This document shows positions 21,596-34,100 of a stretch of DNA of 64,000 bases, one piece after another. The DNA is from Pempheris klunzingeri (Eukaryota > Chordata > Actinopteri > Acropomatiformes > Pempheridae). Every line of letters begins with the position of its first letter. Position 1 is the stretch's first letter. The DNA is taken from positions 198,501 through 262,500 of the forward strand of contig NC_092020.1 in the NCBI RefSeq assembly GCF_042242105.1, written 5' to 3'. A model generated the notes under the pieces. It had not been told where the DNA came from, did no database searches, and was given only the letters and a program-made list of their open reading frames with translations. The position numbers and the translations under genes are program-made.

Positions 21596-24500
21596 TCACT
21601 TCTTCTTATTAACAATGTTGTTGCAAATCCAGTTCATGCCATCCTGTTAGGGGAATGAAAATAAAGGGAGCACTTTTATATGGATAGTCATGGTCCACGT
21701 GGAGAGAAATTGATAAATCAAAGTTAGGACTAAATCTGACCTGAACTCCCTCCCCAGACACAGCCGAGCAGGCCTGAATCTGCCACTCACGGTCACGGTA
21801 CGTGTGCAGGTTGAGTCCCTCAGCGATCTCACTGGCCGGTGACGCTGTGGCCAGATCCTGCTTATTGGCAAAGATGAGCACTGGAACACCCTTTAGGTTC
21901 TCCTCGTCGACCAGCTCAGACAGCTCCTGCACATGTGCACACATACAATTTTTGTTACTAACTTTTAAAAAAAACAGAACGGGCTCTTTTATGCATGTTA
22001 ATATGATTAACTGTTCAGTATGTGCATGCTGAAATGATAACAAGTGTGCATCAGGCTCACCAGTCCCGTCTCCTCAAACCGCTTCTTGTCTGCACTGTCA
22101 ATAACATAAATCTGAAAGAACAAATGTGTAAGAATAAAAGTAAACACAGAAAATTCATGGGTGACAAGTTGTTTTTTGGCTTCAACATTTTGCTATCTCC
22201 ATGCAAACTCCTGAAAGTGTCAGTGACTCTTTTAGTGTGCAGCTGCTCCGGCACAGCAGCCAAACAATTAGCCTTAATTGAGAACACAAAATACAGTTGT
22301 CAACCTTTCAAAAATGTTCCACAACATTAGAGTTTTACTAACAACCTCCTTCATCAAGACACAAGTATACTGCTATATTTGTGCATTTATACTGTCCTCA
22401 GTATAACATTATGTATCAACTCTTTGTGATGTGACTAAATGGCAATTTATTATACTTTAATGCTATGGATTTTTAAAGATGCACATGTTTTTGTGGTGTA
22501 TTCTCAGTGATGCCCTGTGAGGACCACAGGATGACTAGCAACCACTTTGTAGAAGCTAATGGGGACCCTAATAGCGAACAAAGCAAATGTCTCTGGAAAT
22601 GATTTGAATTAAGATTAGTCACTCACCAACAGGTCTGTGTTTTCCAGGTACTTTTTCCAGAATGGCCTAATCTTCCTCTGTCCTCCAATGTCCCAAACAT
22701 TGAGTTTCATGCCATGAGAGGCAACACTCTTTATGTTGAAGCCCTGGAGTGAAACACAAAGCTGCAGTCACCGTACTGCACATCCCTGTCTTTAATCTAA
22801 CACAGCTCCAGTTCGCAGCACCTGGACAGCCTTGCAAATGGTTACGAAGCAATTCAATAAGCTGCAGTTTATGAGAGCACGGGTGTGTGTATTAAATATT
22901 GAATGAATCAATGTTTGGTGACTGTATTGTAATTGTAGCAGGAGTGCAACTTGTGCTTTCAGTATTTATGTGGCAGCCGCTTTTCATAACGCAGCTCCTT
23001 TCTCGGCAAGGTTGTATAACAACTTTATCCTGAGGGCCAGCAGAGGAGCAAATCTGAGGATAAGACTGGAAGGATCAAGTGCAGTGTATGTGTTTATGTG
23101 TCAAGTCTGATTTAGCTTTGCAGTGACTATTGCTGTGGCATACTGTATTGTATCCTCAGCCTGGTGTCTGATGAGCCACTGCACTCGTCCAGGACATGGC
23201 AGTACATCTGCTCTATGTCTTGTTTTGTGAGAGAAATGCCAGAGTATTAGATAATCATATCACAGGCTAGATAATCACATTAAAAGAGTTAGATAAAAAA
23301 AAAAAAGAGCTCACTGCAGCGTAAGGATCTTCTCAGAAACTGTGCTGAGCATGCAAATCAGAAGGGTCACATACGGCCACAGTTTAACCTCCTGCTGAAG
23401 GTTATTTACCATGAAATACAACAGGATGATCCGCCATCCTTGAATCATTATTTTACTGATTAGTGGTTAAAGCATGTGTACTGTAAGACCAATCATTTAA
23501 TTTCCCAGAGCGTCAGAAAGCAAAGGTCATCTGAATCCCATTACCATGAGCGAGAGCGTGCACTGGTCCAGCTGGTCTCACAAGATTAGAAACAATCCTC
23601 CTGCTCCTTATAAAGCTGGGTTACAGCGCCATGAAAATACACAATATCTTCATTCACACAAGAGGAAGTCATCATTGTAAAGTGGCACCTGTTTTTGCAA
23701 GAGGACTCAGTGACAGAAGACAAATTGCGTTGATCTTCAAAGAGCGATAACTTGTTGGTTAACAAGAAATTGATGGTATATTTCTGACAGATGTGTCCTG
23801 TTTATGTAGGATACAGAAACATCATCTGCAAGCATAACTGTCAGTGTTGTGGCATTTCTTTTTTATTATGCTGTACAGTCAGTGACGTCCCTTTAGGTCA
23901 TGATGTGTGTGTGTGTATTTTAACATACAGCGTCCTCTCACCTGTGTTGGTGTGATGGTGTTCACATCCTCAGAGGCGAGGCTCTTCAGCAGAGTGGTCT
24001 TGCCGGCGTTGTCCAACCCCAGAAGCACTATCCTGACCTCCTGCTCTGTGGATCCCTTCAGTTTCTCAATGACAGAGAGTAAGCCCTGCATTTAAGGGGG
24101 AGGGAGGGGTATGGTGTGGGGTGTGGGAGATTAGAGCACACCATAAACTTGCAAGAAACTAAAGCCAGACCATATTTGTAAAATATACTTGTCATCTCTA
24201 GAAGTCAACCTGTATCATGACAGGCAATTTGTCATTGGGTATTTCGATTTTGTAATGTTTTGGCTTAGAAAACAAAAGCATATGAAGGGCTCAGCTATCT
24301 ATTACATTATATTCCAGGAAAACCAGATCTTTACTCTGAGGAAAGATATTTCCTTTCCTCTGGGTTTTTTTTTTTTTTTTTAATGTATTCCAAGATAACA
24401 TTCAGACTTAAATAAAAAGATAAACACAATTTTCAGACATACACTTGAATTCTAATGAAACTCCCACTGACCTCTTTCTGATTTGATGTGAGAGCACCCT

Positions 24501-25092
24501 TTACATACAGCACTATTGAGAACCCATGCATCCCCATTGTCTTCTACCCACCCACCAATCTCCAGCCCTCCTTCCCTGGAGCTGCCGTATATAGCTCCCA
24601 CCCCATTCTGCAAGAATTAATCTGTTGCTTCATTTAGAAAAGCACTGGTGTTGATTTGAGCTCCATTCATATAATGCTGCACTGTTTAATGTGATTAGTG
24701 TGCAGCGAGGCTGCACAACCGCAGAGGGCCACGCTAAAAAAAAACCAGGCCCTGTAGCTTTAAATATTTGATCCGAGGTGATAGGTAGAACAGTATGTGT
24801 ATGTTTAACTGTGAATTAAAGGCCATTAGAGGTTTTAATTAGACGTATAAGCATAATATAAAGACTATTTGATGGGCAAAGCAATTTAGATAATCCAACT
24901 TTCACAGTCTAAAGCTGCAAATAAACAGAAATACAGCAAACACATATTGGTGTGTAGTTTTGTCACAATAACCTGTAAATAGTTATAATTATCATCCAAT
25001 GCTTTGTATCAAACAAATACTGAAGGTTCACATTTGGTTTTTTAAGTCCTGTTCCTCCAGATCAGGCCACTTACCTTTTGAGCTTCTCCCAT
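21596..25092 (-). CDS. arl3: ARL3-type small GTPase
   Basis: ARL3 is an ARF-like GTPase that releases lipidated cargo from UNC119 and PDE6D in cilia and photoreceptors. RP2 is its GAP and ARL13B its GEF. Six minus-strand exons: 25092-25075, 24085-23942, 22743-22627, 22111-22061, 21926-21741 and 21643-21596 give 187 aa; human ARL3 is 182. The P-loop GLDNAGKTT is at residues 29-37. WDIGGQ ends at Gln76, and NKQD is at 131-134. The end is INVKKK-like (NNIVNKKK). A separate 18-bp first exon encodes MGEAQK and lengthens the usual MGLLS start by five residues. Gly2 is present, but residue 6 is Lys, so N-myristoylation is unlikely, as in ARL3. Divergence from my recollection of human ARL3 suggests a teleost paralogue (zebrafish has several arl3 genes); the exact paralogue is not settled. 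Confidence 0.94.
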
Positions 25093-26160
25093 GGTGGCGT
25101 GTGTCCTGTGGCTTGGCTGGAGGGCTGCAGCTACATTCTCCAGTGAAGCTCACACAGGTGTATTAGCTATCCAGGTCACCCAGGTTAGCTATCTAGAAAA
25201 GGGAGCAGGCGGCTCTGTCTTTTCCCTATTCCTCCTCCGCTAACTTGGGTGGGTTAAGTGCTATCTATGTATGTGATAGTAATGTCCACCTGGGCGTCAA
25301 TTGCTCCTCACTGTTGCCGTGGAGTTAGCCAGCAGAAAGAGGGGGAGGGTGGATGGGACTGGGATTAGGAGGCCAGAATTAGCCCTGGTCGTCCATGCAA
25401 AGGCCAGCCCATCCACCCTCCCCCTTCTTCTGCTCAACCCTCCATCTCCTCTTTGCAGTGGCTTTACCTGGATTATCCCTTAGCCACCTGCTATAGGAGG
25501 AAACTGAATAAACAGTTCTTCCTGAGACTCTCACACACACGGATGATATGAGGAGAAAAGCAGAAAAAGTTCAGACATGCTGCCATATGATTGAAGGAAA
25601 GAAATGCTGTCAATGCAGAGAAACACAAAGGACGGCATGAGGACTGACAGTGTGCATAGGGCTTAAACACAGAAACTTCAAAGGATTATATCATGTCGTT
25701 GAACCAGGGAACTTATCATTACAGTGTTCATAAGTCAATTTGCAAATCCCACATCCACCCCTCTCTTGAAGAGGAGTGGATAGCATTATCATTCCATATA
25801 TCCATCACAACCGCTATAAAGCTGCTCTTTGTGGGTCGCCTGTAGTGTGCGTTCCTGTGAGTAGAGCATTCAGCGGGATTAGTTTGAGCACGCCTGTCCT
25901 GTGTCTGGATTAAAACATTTCTAGGCTCTTTTCCTTAGCAGAACAGGCTTTCTGCTCAGTGGGCGTGGTTAACACGAAGGCTGTGTTGAACAATGGATCC
26001 ACACCAGTCTGGAAACACTTACACAGAAGCTTGCAACCTCACCTGATCACACACACTCAGTCCTCAAAAAAAGAGGTTTTATTTTTACATCAAATACAAC
26101 AATAGCAAATAATGAAACAATATCCATCTTCATTTTTTTTTCAGTGTGATAGACTGGTTC
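25093..26160. other. Intergenic region upstream of the arl3 paralogue
   Basis: This contains the presumed arl3 promoter and leader, then unique sequence, then the 3' UTR of the Ig-domain gene. A minus-strand AATAAA (forward TTTATT at about 26086-26091) supports that 3' end. No additional gene is supported. Confidence 0.45.
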
Positions 26161-28649
26161 CTATGAGTGTGTGAATGGAGATGGGACACCACTCTGTGCC
26201 GCCTGTGCCCTCTGCTGTTTCATCCTCTCTTTGAGTTTAGCTGCAGAGAGAGAGAGAGAGAGAGAGATAGCTGTATGGTAGTAAAGTATGGAGTCCACTC
26301 AGACATCAACAATGGACAAGCATCCAACAAAATGCACGTAGAGCAGAATGAGGCAGATCCCCACTGATCACTAACATTCAAAAGGGAGCACTTAAATTCT
26401 TTGATCACCTTAAATCCACCCCTGAGACACCCTCCATCCCAAAGCCCTCCAAAACCAAGGATGAGCCCAGAAAACAGTCCCCTATATCTGCTGGTGGTGA
26501 GAAAACGCCCCCCTCACACACACTGTGACCAGTGTCACAACAACACTGCTTTCCAAACTCCAATCAGAGCAAACCTAATTAGACCGCAGTGTAAGGACAC
26601 CTATTTGGAACAAGCTAAAAGCCACAGTGGACAAGTTGCTGTTAGATGAGAAGATCAATACCACTCCACTGTCTGTATGAGTTAGCAGCCATTAGCTTAG
26701 CTTAGCATACGGTGGGAAACAGCTAGACTGGTTCTGTCCAAAGGTAACAATTTTGACCTACCAGCACCTTTAAAACTATTTTATCAACATGTTAGTCTAA
26801 TCTGTTCAATAACCGACAATTAAACCCAAATATTGACTGTTTTGGGGGGAATGTGCGAGATTCTACCTGTTAACAGCTTCTGGCAAAGAAAGAAATAGCA
26901 CAAAGCCTCCTGAAATATGCAACTTTTCAGTTTTTATGTGTCTTAAATAAACCAGATACAACATCTTAATGACTGAACTTTAGGAGTTCTGGTGGGTGGA
27001 TTTTACTGGTTTTGTTTCCAGTCTATGTGCCAAACTAAGCTCAGCTAAGCTAAGCTGAGCTGAATAGCTGCTGACTGAAGACTTATTTTATATCTCATGG
27101 ATAGATGTAAGAGTGGTATTGATCTTCCCATGTAACTTTTTGGCAGACAGTCAAATAAGTGTATTATTAAAAATGTTGAACTACTTAAGCTTTGAGCATT
27201 TGAAATATACTATTTGTACAAATGTGCAGTTACATAGACCCACAGTACACCTATCATCATCGTTTGTATTCAAGGAGAGGAGAGGTGCTTTCATTTCTTT
27301 CAGTCTTTCATCTTTTAGGCCCCTGTGCTGTCTAGAACCACAGGTAACCTGAACTGAGCTCTTACCGTTGTCTCTTTTGAGCTTGAACTTCATGGCCAGC
27401 CCCATAACCACAATCAGGGCCAAAGCGGAAACGCCACAGATCACCAGGATCACCACATTGTTGCCTGCTTGAGGTCACAGTTACAAATCAGAAAGATAGA
27501 CAGACAGCGAAGAGACATGCTATCCAGGATCAGATGTGCACTTTTCATTATTTAAATTTTGAATTCAGAAACTGTAAAATTCACTATTTCAAAACTTATG
27601 AGTTAAAATGCATCTACATTACAAAAGTAATCTGTGGCTGTGTGAAATAAGCAGGGAGAGGTCTACTTACCATTTACAGTGACATTGTGTGGCGGCGACT
27701 CATAAAGGCCACATGTGCTATTCACAAAGCAGCTGTACCGGTCTGAATTATGTGAAAGCGCTTTTTTGAAAACAAGCTGGCTTTTATTTTGGCCCTCATG
27801 TATTTCCACCCCATCCCTCTTCCACCCAAATGTCAGATCCAAAGGGGGAAGATTATAGTCACATGTTAGAGTGAAGGCCTCACCCTCCTCTACAGCAGAT
27901 CCAGTGCCGTTGACAGAAACCTGGAAGTCTGATGGGCAGAGTGGATATTTAAGGGGAGGGAAGCAGCAGGGGCAGTGTTAGGTAATCAGATAGTTGTCAC
28001 TTTCTGTGCTTCAGTGCACTGCCACAAATATTGTTACAGCTTACCTTTTTTGCAGTTTGATAGACTGTCTGGAGGTACTAGAGAGAAAAGTAAACACGGA
28101 AAGAAGTTGGCATTTCATTTACGGCAGAGCACACATGACACATCCCAGACATTTATAAGGTTGTATAAGGTTCTTCTGAGAATACATTTGCACCCACTGT
28201 AACTTGTTCTACTCAGTTAAACCCACATCCCACCGTTTGTCATGTACCATAATTAAAGACACAGGAGTTTTCTTCAAGGAAACAAATGAAAAGAACAATT
28301 ATACTTACCATTGACGCACTGCGCTGAACTGTTTGAGCAGAATGAACAAGAGACTAAAGAAAAAACAGAGATGGATGGGATAGCATTCAGAACATTTTTC
28401 CTGTGCATCTCACTGCGCAATTATACATTTTCAATTTATAACATTTTCAGATGCTTTAAATACAGAGAAAGGTTATGGTTGATTTCATGTTCTCTTTTTT
28501 CTCTTTTCTTTTTTACCTGCTGAAGTTTCTCCCCTAATGTCACATATCAGACATTGGACAGGAACACAGCCAGAGCCAACGCCAGCTAAGATGAAGAATA
28601 AAAGAAATATAATTAAAAAAATAAATAAATGAATGAAAATAAAAAAAAT

Positions 28650-28714
<65 letters not shown>

Positions 28715-28865
28715 TATATACACAAACACACACAAATGCATAGCATATAACTTATATAGCATATATAGTCATGGAGAATATGAAAAGAATATATAAATCA
28801 ATAAGTTCACTACCTTTGACAAGATGACCAAGCAAAAGATACAGACATATCTCTTTCGTGAACAT
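26161..28865 (-). CDS. Unrecognised type I membrane protein with one Ig domain and N-terminal cysteine mini-exons
   Basis: I do not recognise this gene. Seven coding exons on the minus strand: 28865-28814, 28585-28517, 28353-28309, 28077-28045, 27928-27671, 27467-27366 and 26240-26161 give 212 aa. Residues 1-17 look like a signal peptide. Three tiny exons (69, 45 and 33 bp) encode a Cys-rich stem with two CxxC motifs (CLIC 29-32, CSFC 43-46) plus Cys24, 53 and 64. One Ig domain follows: Cys89, Trp102, DRYSC with Cys133, extra Cys139, and several N-x-S/T sites. Then come a TM helix (about 157-180) and a Lys/Arg/Gln-rich cytoplasmic tail. All six introns are phase 1, as is usual in Ig-superfamily receptors. 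A CxxC pair before an Ig domain recalls the IZUMO/SPACA6 gamete proteins, but their helical bundle is missing. Function is unknown. Confidence 0.8.
26632..27185. mobile_element. Palindromic MITE copy B, in the last intron of the Ig-domain gene
   Basis: The left end has GATGAGAAGATCAATACCAC and the right end GAGTGGTATTGATCTTCCCA, which are inverted copies. The interior begins TTAGCTTAGCTTAGCATACG, then GGGAAACAGCTAGACTGGTT, CTGTCCAAAGG and CCTACCAGCACC. It shares these blocks with copies A and C in gucy1b2. Confidence 0.72.
28650..28735. repeat. Compound (CA)n(TA)n microsatellite
   Basis: A CA run, then a long TA run, then CA again lies inside intron 1 of the Ig-domain gene. The TA core is self-complementary and generates Tyr/Ile/Val-rich spurious frames. 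Confidence 0.95.
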
Positions 28866-31192
28866 TCTCTGTTGGAAAAGACTCATATCATTAAATTGCT
28901 GTAGCTTTCGAACAAGTTAAACAGCAGAATAAAATCAACGCTCTAATCAACACACTATACTCTAAGAACAAAACTTACATTTAAACAAATTGGTGCAGAA
29001 AATGCCATAGCAGTGACACATCTTTTACATAAGGTATTAAATGCCATTATAAAGCTAAAAAAATAACATCATAATGAAATGTTTTTTATTTTTACCTGTG
29101 GGGTGTTGTCTCCTGTCCAATGTTCACCTGCTCTGCTTTGCCTAAACTAAAGGTCTTTGCATTGGAAAAGGCACAGCAGAACTGACTATAAACACTGATA
29201 CCAATGCAAATAAAGTCATTCCCGGAACTTTATAGCACAAACAATGCTGCTGTTTGTATGTGTTGGAGGTGAGTATGATAGCAACAAAGACAGTTGGGCT
29301 GCTGCTGATTTTTTTGTAAAATTTAGGTCGAAACTATGGGATGCTTACATTTGTTACACACACATATAGAAAGACCGACACAAGAGAGACTGACACAGGA
29401 ATATGAAGGCAGAGACAGAGATACAGAGATATACTGATGTTCAGCCTGTTATCAGCAAAACTGTGGTTTACTTATGCAAACTACCCACAGCACTCAGTAA
29501 ATAATATGACACAAACAGCGACTACTTTGCTCAGAGTTTTGGGGATCATAGCTAAATAGACTGAATTTGAAGAATTGAGGCTTGGAAATACGACATCATG
29601 TCTTTACTGAAATCATCCATGGCCTTCAGACACAGTATTTCTTCGTGCAGTGGCCAGTAGAGAGCGCTGCTGATCACCCATCTTTTTTCATTCGGGGTCA
29701 TGGGGTGCTGTCTGTCAGTCTATGCCAGCCAGAGGTAAAAGTAGCAACACCACAGTGTAGAAATAGTCTGTTTCAAGTAAATGCAATGCATGTTGATGAC
29801 ATTTTGTTGTAATAATCTGAGTCTTTACAGTAACTTGTAGTGAAATTAATCAAATAAATGCAGGGGAGTAAAAGTACATTTCCATCTGAATTGTAGTGAA
29901 GAGGAAGTATAAAATATTCTGAAGTAAAGTACCAGTACCTCCAAATTAAACTCAAGTATGATACTTGAGTAAAAGTACATTGGACTGACTGTCCAAACGC
30001 TATTACACTCCAAAACCTGACAATCAAAAGGCAATTTAGAGTTTAATTTAATGAAACCTGCCCGTGTTTGGACTGTGGGAGAATTCACACAGGCACAAGG
30101 TGATCATGCAAACTCCACACGGAAATAACCAAAACTGGTTTGTGCATTCAAACGACCTCCTAGCCACTTTGTCAAAGATAAAATACTGTAATGAGTATGT
30201 TTTAATCATTAAATTAATCAAATATCAAACAAACAACAAATATCAATCTGGACTTTGTGCTCAGCAGTGAGGCAGCTCTAGTAAAAGTATTGAATAACCT
30301 GAGAAAGAAAGTGTTACTTGTTTCTATTTCAGTGCTACAGTAGCATCCAATATACATCTTTTCAGCTTATAGCCATGAGATCAAACCTGTTTTTACACAT
30401 TAGTCAGTCCATCCATTGGTAGATCCTGATCCTATATATGCTCCACCCATTGATCCCCTAATGCTTCACTTAGTGCCTGGTCAACATTTCTACTTTTCAA
30501 ATGCTCAGTGTATGACAGGATAGCTTGATCTCTAAAACTAATGACCGAGACTCTGCAGCCTCAGCTCTGCTTGGATGCTAACATTAAAATTAGCATGCTG
30601 ACATGCTAAATGTTAGCCTGTTAGCTTGTTGGCCAGCAATTAGCCACAATGCCAAACAGCAGCAGGACAGAGAGCTGATAATGTTTTACTCAGCTTGGTA
30701 ACAGCAGGATATTTCTTCTGTCAACAGTTTCCCTTCAGGTTTTCGTGCATGCTACAGTTTTGTTCTACTGTTCCCCGTTGGTCCTACTATGTTTGCAGGG
30801 ACTATATTTTGAAAATGATGAACTGTGTTGCCTTTATGAATAGCTGTACATGCACCGCACTTCTCAGTAGCCTCTTCACAAAACCGTACAGCACATGTCA
30901 GCTAATTACTAATGTTTTAAACAATGTGAAAGGACATAAAGGTGTGCTGTTAATTAAAATGCCCTGTTTCACCTGCGTCCTCGGCTTGTGCGCATGTCAG
31001 ACACAAGCTGTCAATTAACTCGGACCTGTACAGCCAACTTTTCTCTCTCTCCTCTTGACTCCTGGTGTGTTTGTGTCCCTGAAGATGGTCGCTTTCAGGG
31101 CGCTTTATCACAGGTTTTCCCGCCTCGTAAAAGTTGCTGACCAAAAGCAATTTGTGAAATATGACAGACGGTGCGTCACAGCCACCGGCATC
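28866..31192. other. Divergent intergenic region between the Ig-domain gene and rgs14
   Basis: A non-coding leader exon of the Ig gene probably ends at 29096 (minus-strand donor GTAAAAA, exon from 29096 upward to about 29160). A GCTAACATTAAAATTAGCATGC-type repeat common in teleosts lies at about 30575-30665. The rgs14 leader precedes the ATG at 31193. No other gene is supported. Confidence 0.45.
30575..30665. repeat. Teleost TTAGC/GCTAA-rich interspersed repeat fragment
   Basis: Alternating GCTAACATT, TTAGCATGCTG and GCTAAATGTTAGCC blocks resemble a repeat seen widely in fish genomes. The boundaries are unclear. Confidence 0.5.
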
Positions 31193-34100
31193 ATGGCGGA
31201 CCATAAGGTAGGACAGTCATTTCGCACATCAGATAAATGGACCGTGAAGGCTCGTACTCACTGCAACATTAGTTTAAGTGCCATAATCTCCACATTAATA
31301 ATCATATAGTGGTGGTCCTGCTGTTCTGTGTACCAAAACTTTGCTTTTTAACTTTTCAGGAGTGTGAAGCTAGATGTTGAATTTCCTTCTAAAAGTCCCT
31401 TTTAAAATGGGAACTTGAAGAAGTAGAAGTTACTCCTACATCTTGTAGAGGTTCACGAGTTTGACTTCAGCCTGGTTTAAATAAAACTACTGTATGGCAG
31501 GAATAACCAGCTCAACATAAGTGATTATCAGGAGGTGTTTTCTACTTTCGATGCCTGGATCTCAGTGTCTTCCATGTAAAGGGAACCTTCAGTATGACTA
31601 AAGAGCAGAAGAAAAGGGACACTCCTCAGGTGCTGCACTGTAGCTGCAGAATTGCTGCCTAGATTGTAAATAATGGTTGTGAGCTGGAAGTAAACTCACA
31701 CAGTGACTGCACATCAAAAGCAGAGTGAGTGTGTACGTCTTGTCTGTGTTCCCACATCATGGTGTTTCTCAAGACGCAGGCTGAGAACAGTTTGATCATA
31801 GTAACCCATACTTCCTCTTTTGTGGCTTGTTGCTATGGCAAGACTTCCTTTCCAGGCAGGAAGTGACAGGAAGACCCAAGTGATGTTTTTTTTTTGTGTG
31901 TGTGTGTGTGCATCATGTTTGGGTGGAGCACTTTACTGTGTACCCAGACAGTGTGCACATCGTATTGAGACTTCAGCTTATGGTCTGGTGTCTGGGCCAC
32001 CATGGCGAAGAACTGCAATGCTCTAGGGGTTCCTGTTGGCCACATGGTGAGTTGGCAACAATGTGGTTGGTTTGGTTCTACAGCTATTCTCTGGATACAG
32101 GGGCTTGTTAATGCATCTATCATGTACAAAGAGGGAAAGACCGTGAGCTTACTGCTTGTGCTCATACTATTGAGCTGACATCCAGGTCAGAGTATCAGGA
32201 GTACGGTACAGCAGTTTCTTTTGTTGGCTTGTATTGTTTGTCCCAACTTCTCAGCAGTGCCAGAACCACTCAGACTGTGTGCCCACTATTGGTTGCTACT
32301 TAAAACAGACCAGGCCTGCTTGAGTCAGAAGCGGAAACCAAGCCATGCCTGTTTACCAATCTGTCATGTGTAGGCTGTGTTGGCTTTGGCCTACTCTGTG
32401 TAAGACCATTATGCTACTTGATTTGGTTCAGTTCTGCAAAAGGTGTGAAAGTGTGTATAAAAATGTATTTCACAGGGGCAAAGAAGACCTGGATGATGCT
32501 TGGTGCTTTGCATTTTGCGTGACTGAAAATGTTCCTATACTCGGTGCAACATCAGGCTCCTGCGTCACATTAAAGTATGCTTGCAAATCTTGTCTCTCTT
32601 TGGAAGGATTTGTTGAGAATCTTAATCCTTAGATAACGCTCTCTGCTTCTGTATACGAAAATGAAAGGTGCACAAACAAGACAATGATGAGTCATTTGCT
32701 TTCATTTCAATGTGTGGAAAACGATGTGTGTTGGCCTCTCCTGGCAAGCATATTTGTAGGCACTGACATGTTGTTTTTGCAGCCAGAGTTTCAGCAGTAG
32801 AGCAAAAACGGCCAAGAGGTGGAGTCACAGTAGAGTTCACACCTGCAGAACCACAAGTCCATATCAGCCTTATATGGATAAAGTTTATCAGTTGCCAAGA
32901 GCTGAATTACAGAGACACTTTCTCTTTGCATGCACTAAAATTCACACGCAGTGTATCTTCTCACTGGCAATTTGTTATGGAAAAGGTATTGTGGATATGT
33001 TCCTCTTGTGTTTTAAGTTTTTGACCGTCTACTTCTACATGGGAGACGAATAATACTAACTTATCCAGTTCTTTCTCCCAGAACGTCTGTCAACTTCCTA
33101 AACCTGAACCAGTTTTAACACCATGGGTTTTCACATCACATCAGTGGATGCTGAGAAGAAAAAATTTTCACTCACATTATGATGTGTACATTTCCGTGGG
33201 TGTCCAGTTGGCTCAGTCACTTTTGATGCCATGTGGGTTACTCCAGAAATGAGGTGAAGTTAAACTGGACCATCTGTGACCATCTTGACCTTTTTGTTAA
33301 TCTAAAAAGTTGGTTCATATTTCAAGACATTTCACAAAACCATCAGGAAAATTTGAAGTGTGTTTTCTCCAATGAAGAAAACTGCATGTACATTAATGAT
33401 AAAGTTGTGGTGTTAAGACCATATCTCATCATTTCACAATAACAGACGAAGTTCTCAGGTCTCGTGCCTGGTTTCAGGCATGGAGCAGTTTTAACTCTTA
33501 CCATATTTAACTCAATGCATTGTATACATTTCCTCTAGGACAACTTTTCAGGCTCACAAGTATTTCTTGCTTTCAATCCCTGCAATGAGGAAGATGCCAA
33601 ATACGAAGCATGAACAAAGAAAATAAAAGCAAAAAGTTAGCTTACAGGTATGTGATTAAACAACTTGTGAACAGAACATAAAAATATTTCTGTATAAGCA
33701 CTTAGATGATGCCACTTTAGGGAGGCAAACTATACCCATTCGGTGTGAATGCTACTTTTTTCATTTTTATACTCTGGTCAGGCTTCCATTCACAGGAGAA
33801 ACCTACACAGACAAATACACTCGCATAAACATCACACAGACAGTCCTGTGGATTAAAACATGGGCCCGTTGTGCAACAAGCCATGCCGGAATAATATTTC
33901 AGTATTACTGGGTTCTTGAGCGGGAGCTTCTCTGTGAATGCCACTTTTGAAACTCAACATCCAGGATTTCCCTCAATTTCAGTCAAAACAGGTTCAGTCA
34001 CTCTGCTCATCCTCTTTTTGAAAGATCAGTATCTTGATAGCTGAGTAACATGGCTGTCGGCACAGGTTTGTGTGCAGGGAGTTTGCAGAATTTATTGGCA

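Noticed and set aside
28485-28746. Minus-strand hydrophobic frames as small membrane proteins
   Set aside because: They are translations of the CA/TA microsatellite and run through the real 69-bp Ig-gene exon in the wrong context.
26161-28865. Firm assignment of the Ig gene to IZUMO1 or SPACA6
   Set aside because: The CxxC motifs and Ig order are suggestive, but the helical bundle is absent and the introns are too short to hide it.
30575-30665. CRISPR-like or regulatory repeat cluster of TTAGC units
   Set aside because: Unit spacing is irregular and the sequence matches a common dispersed teleost repeat.
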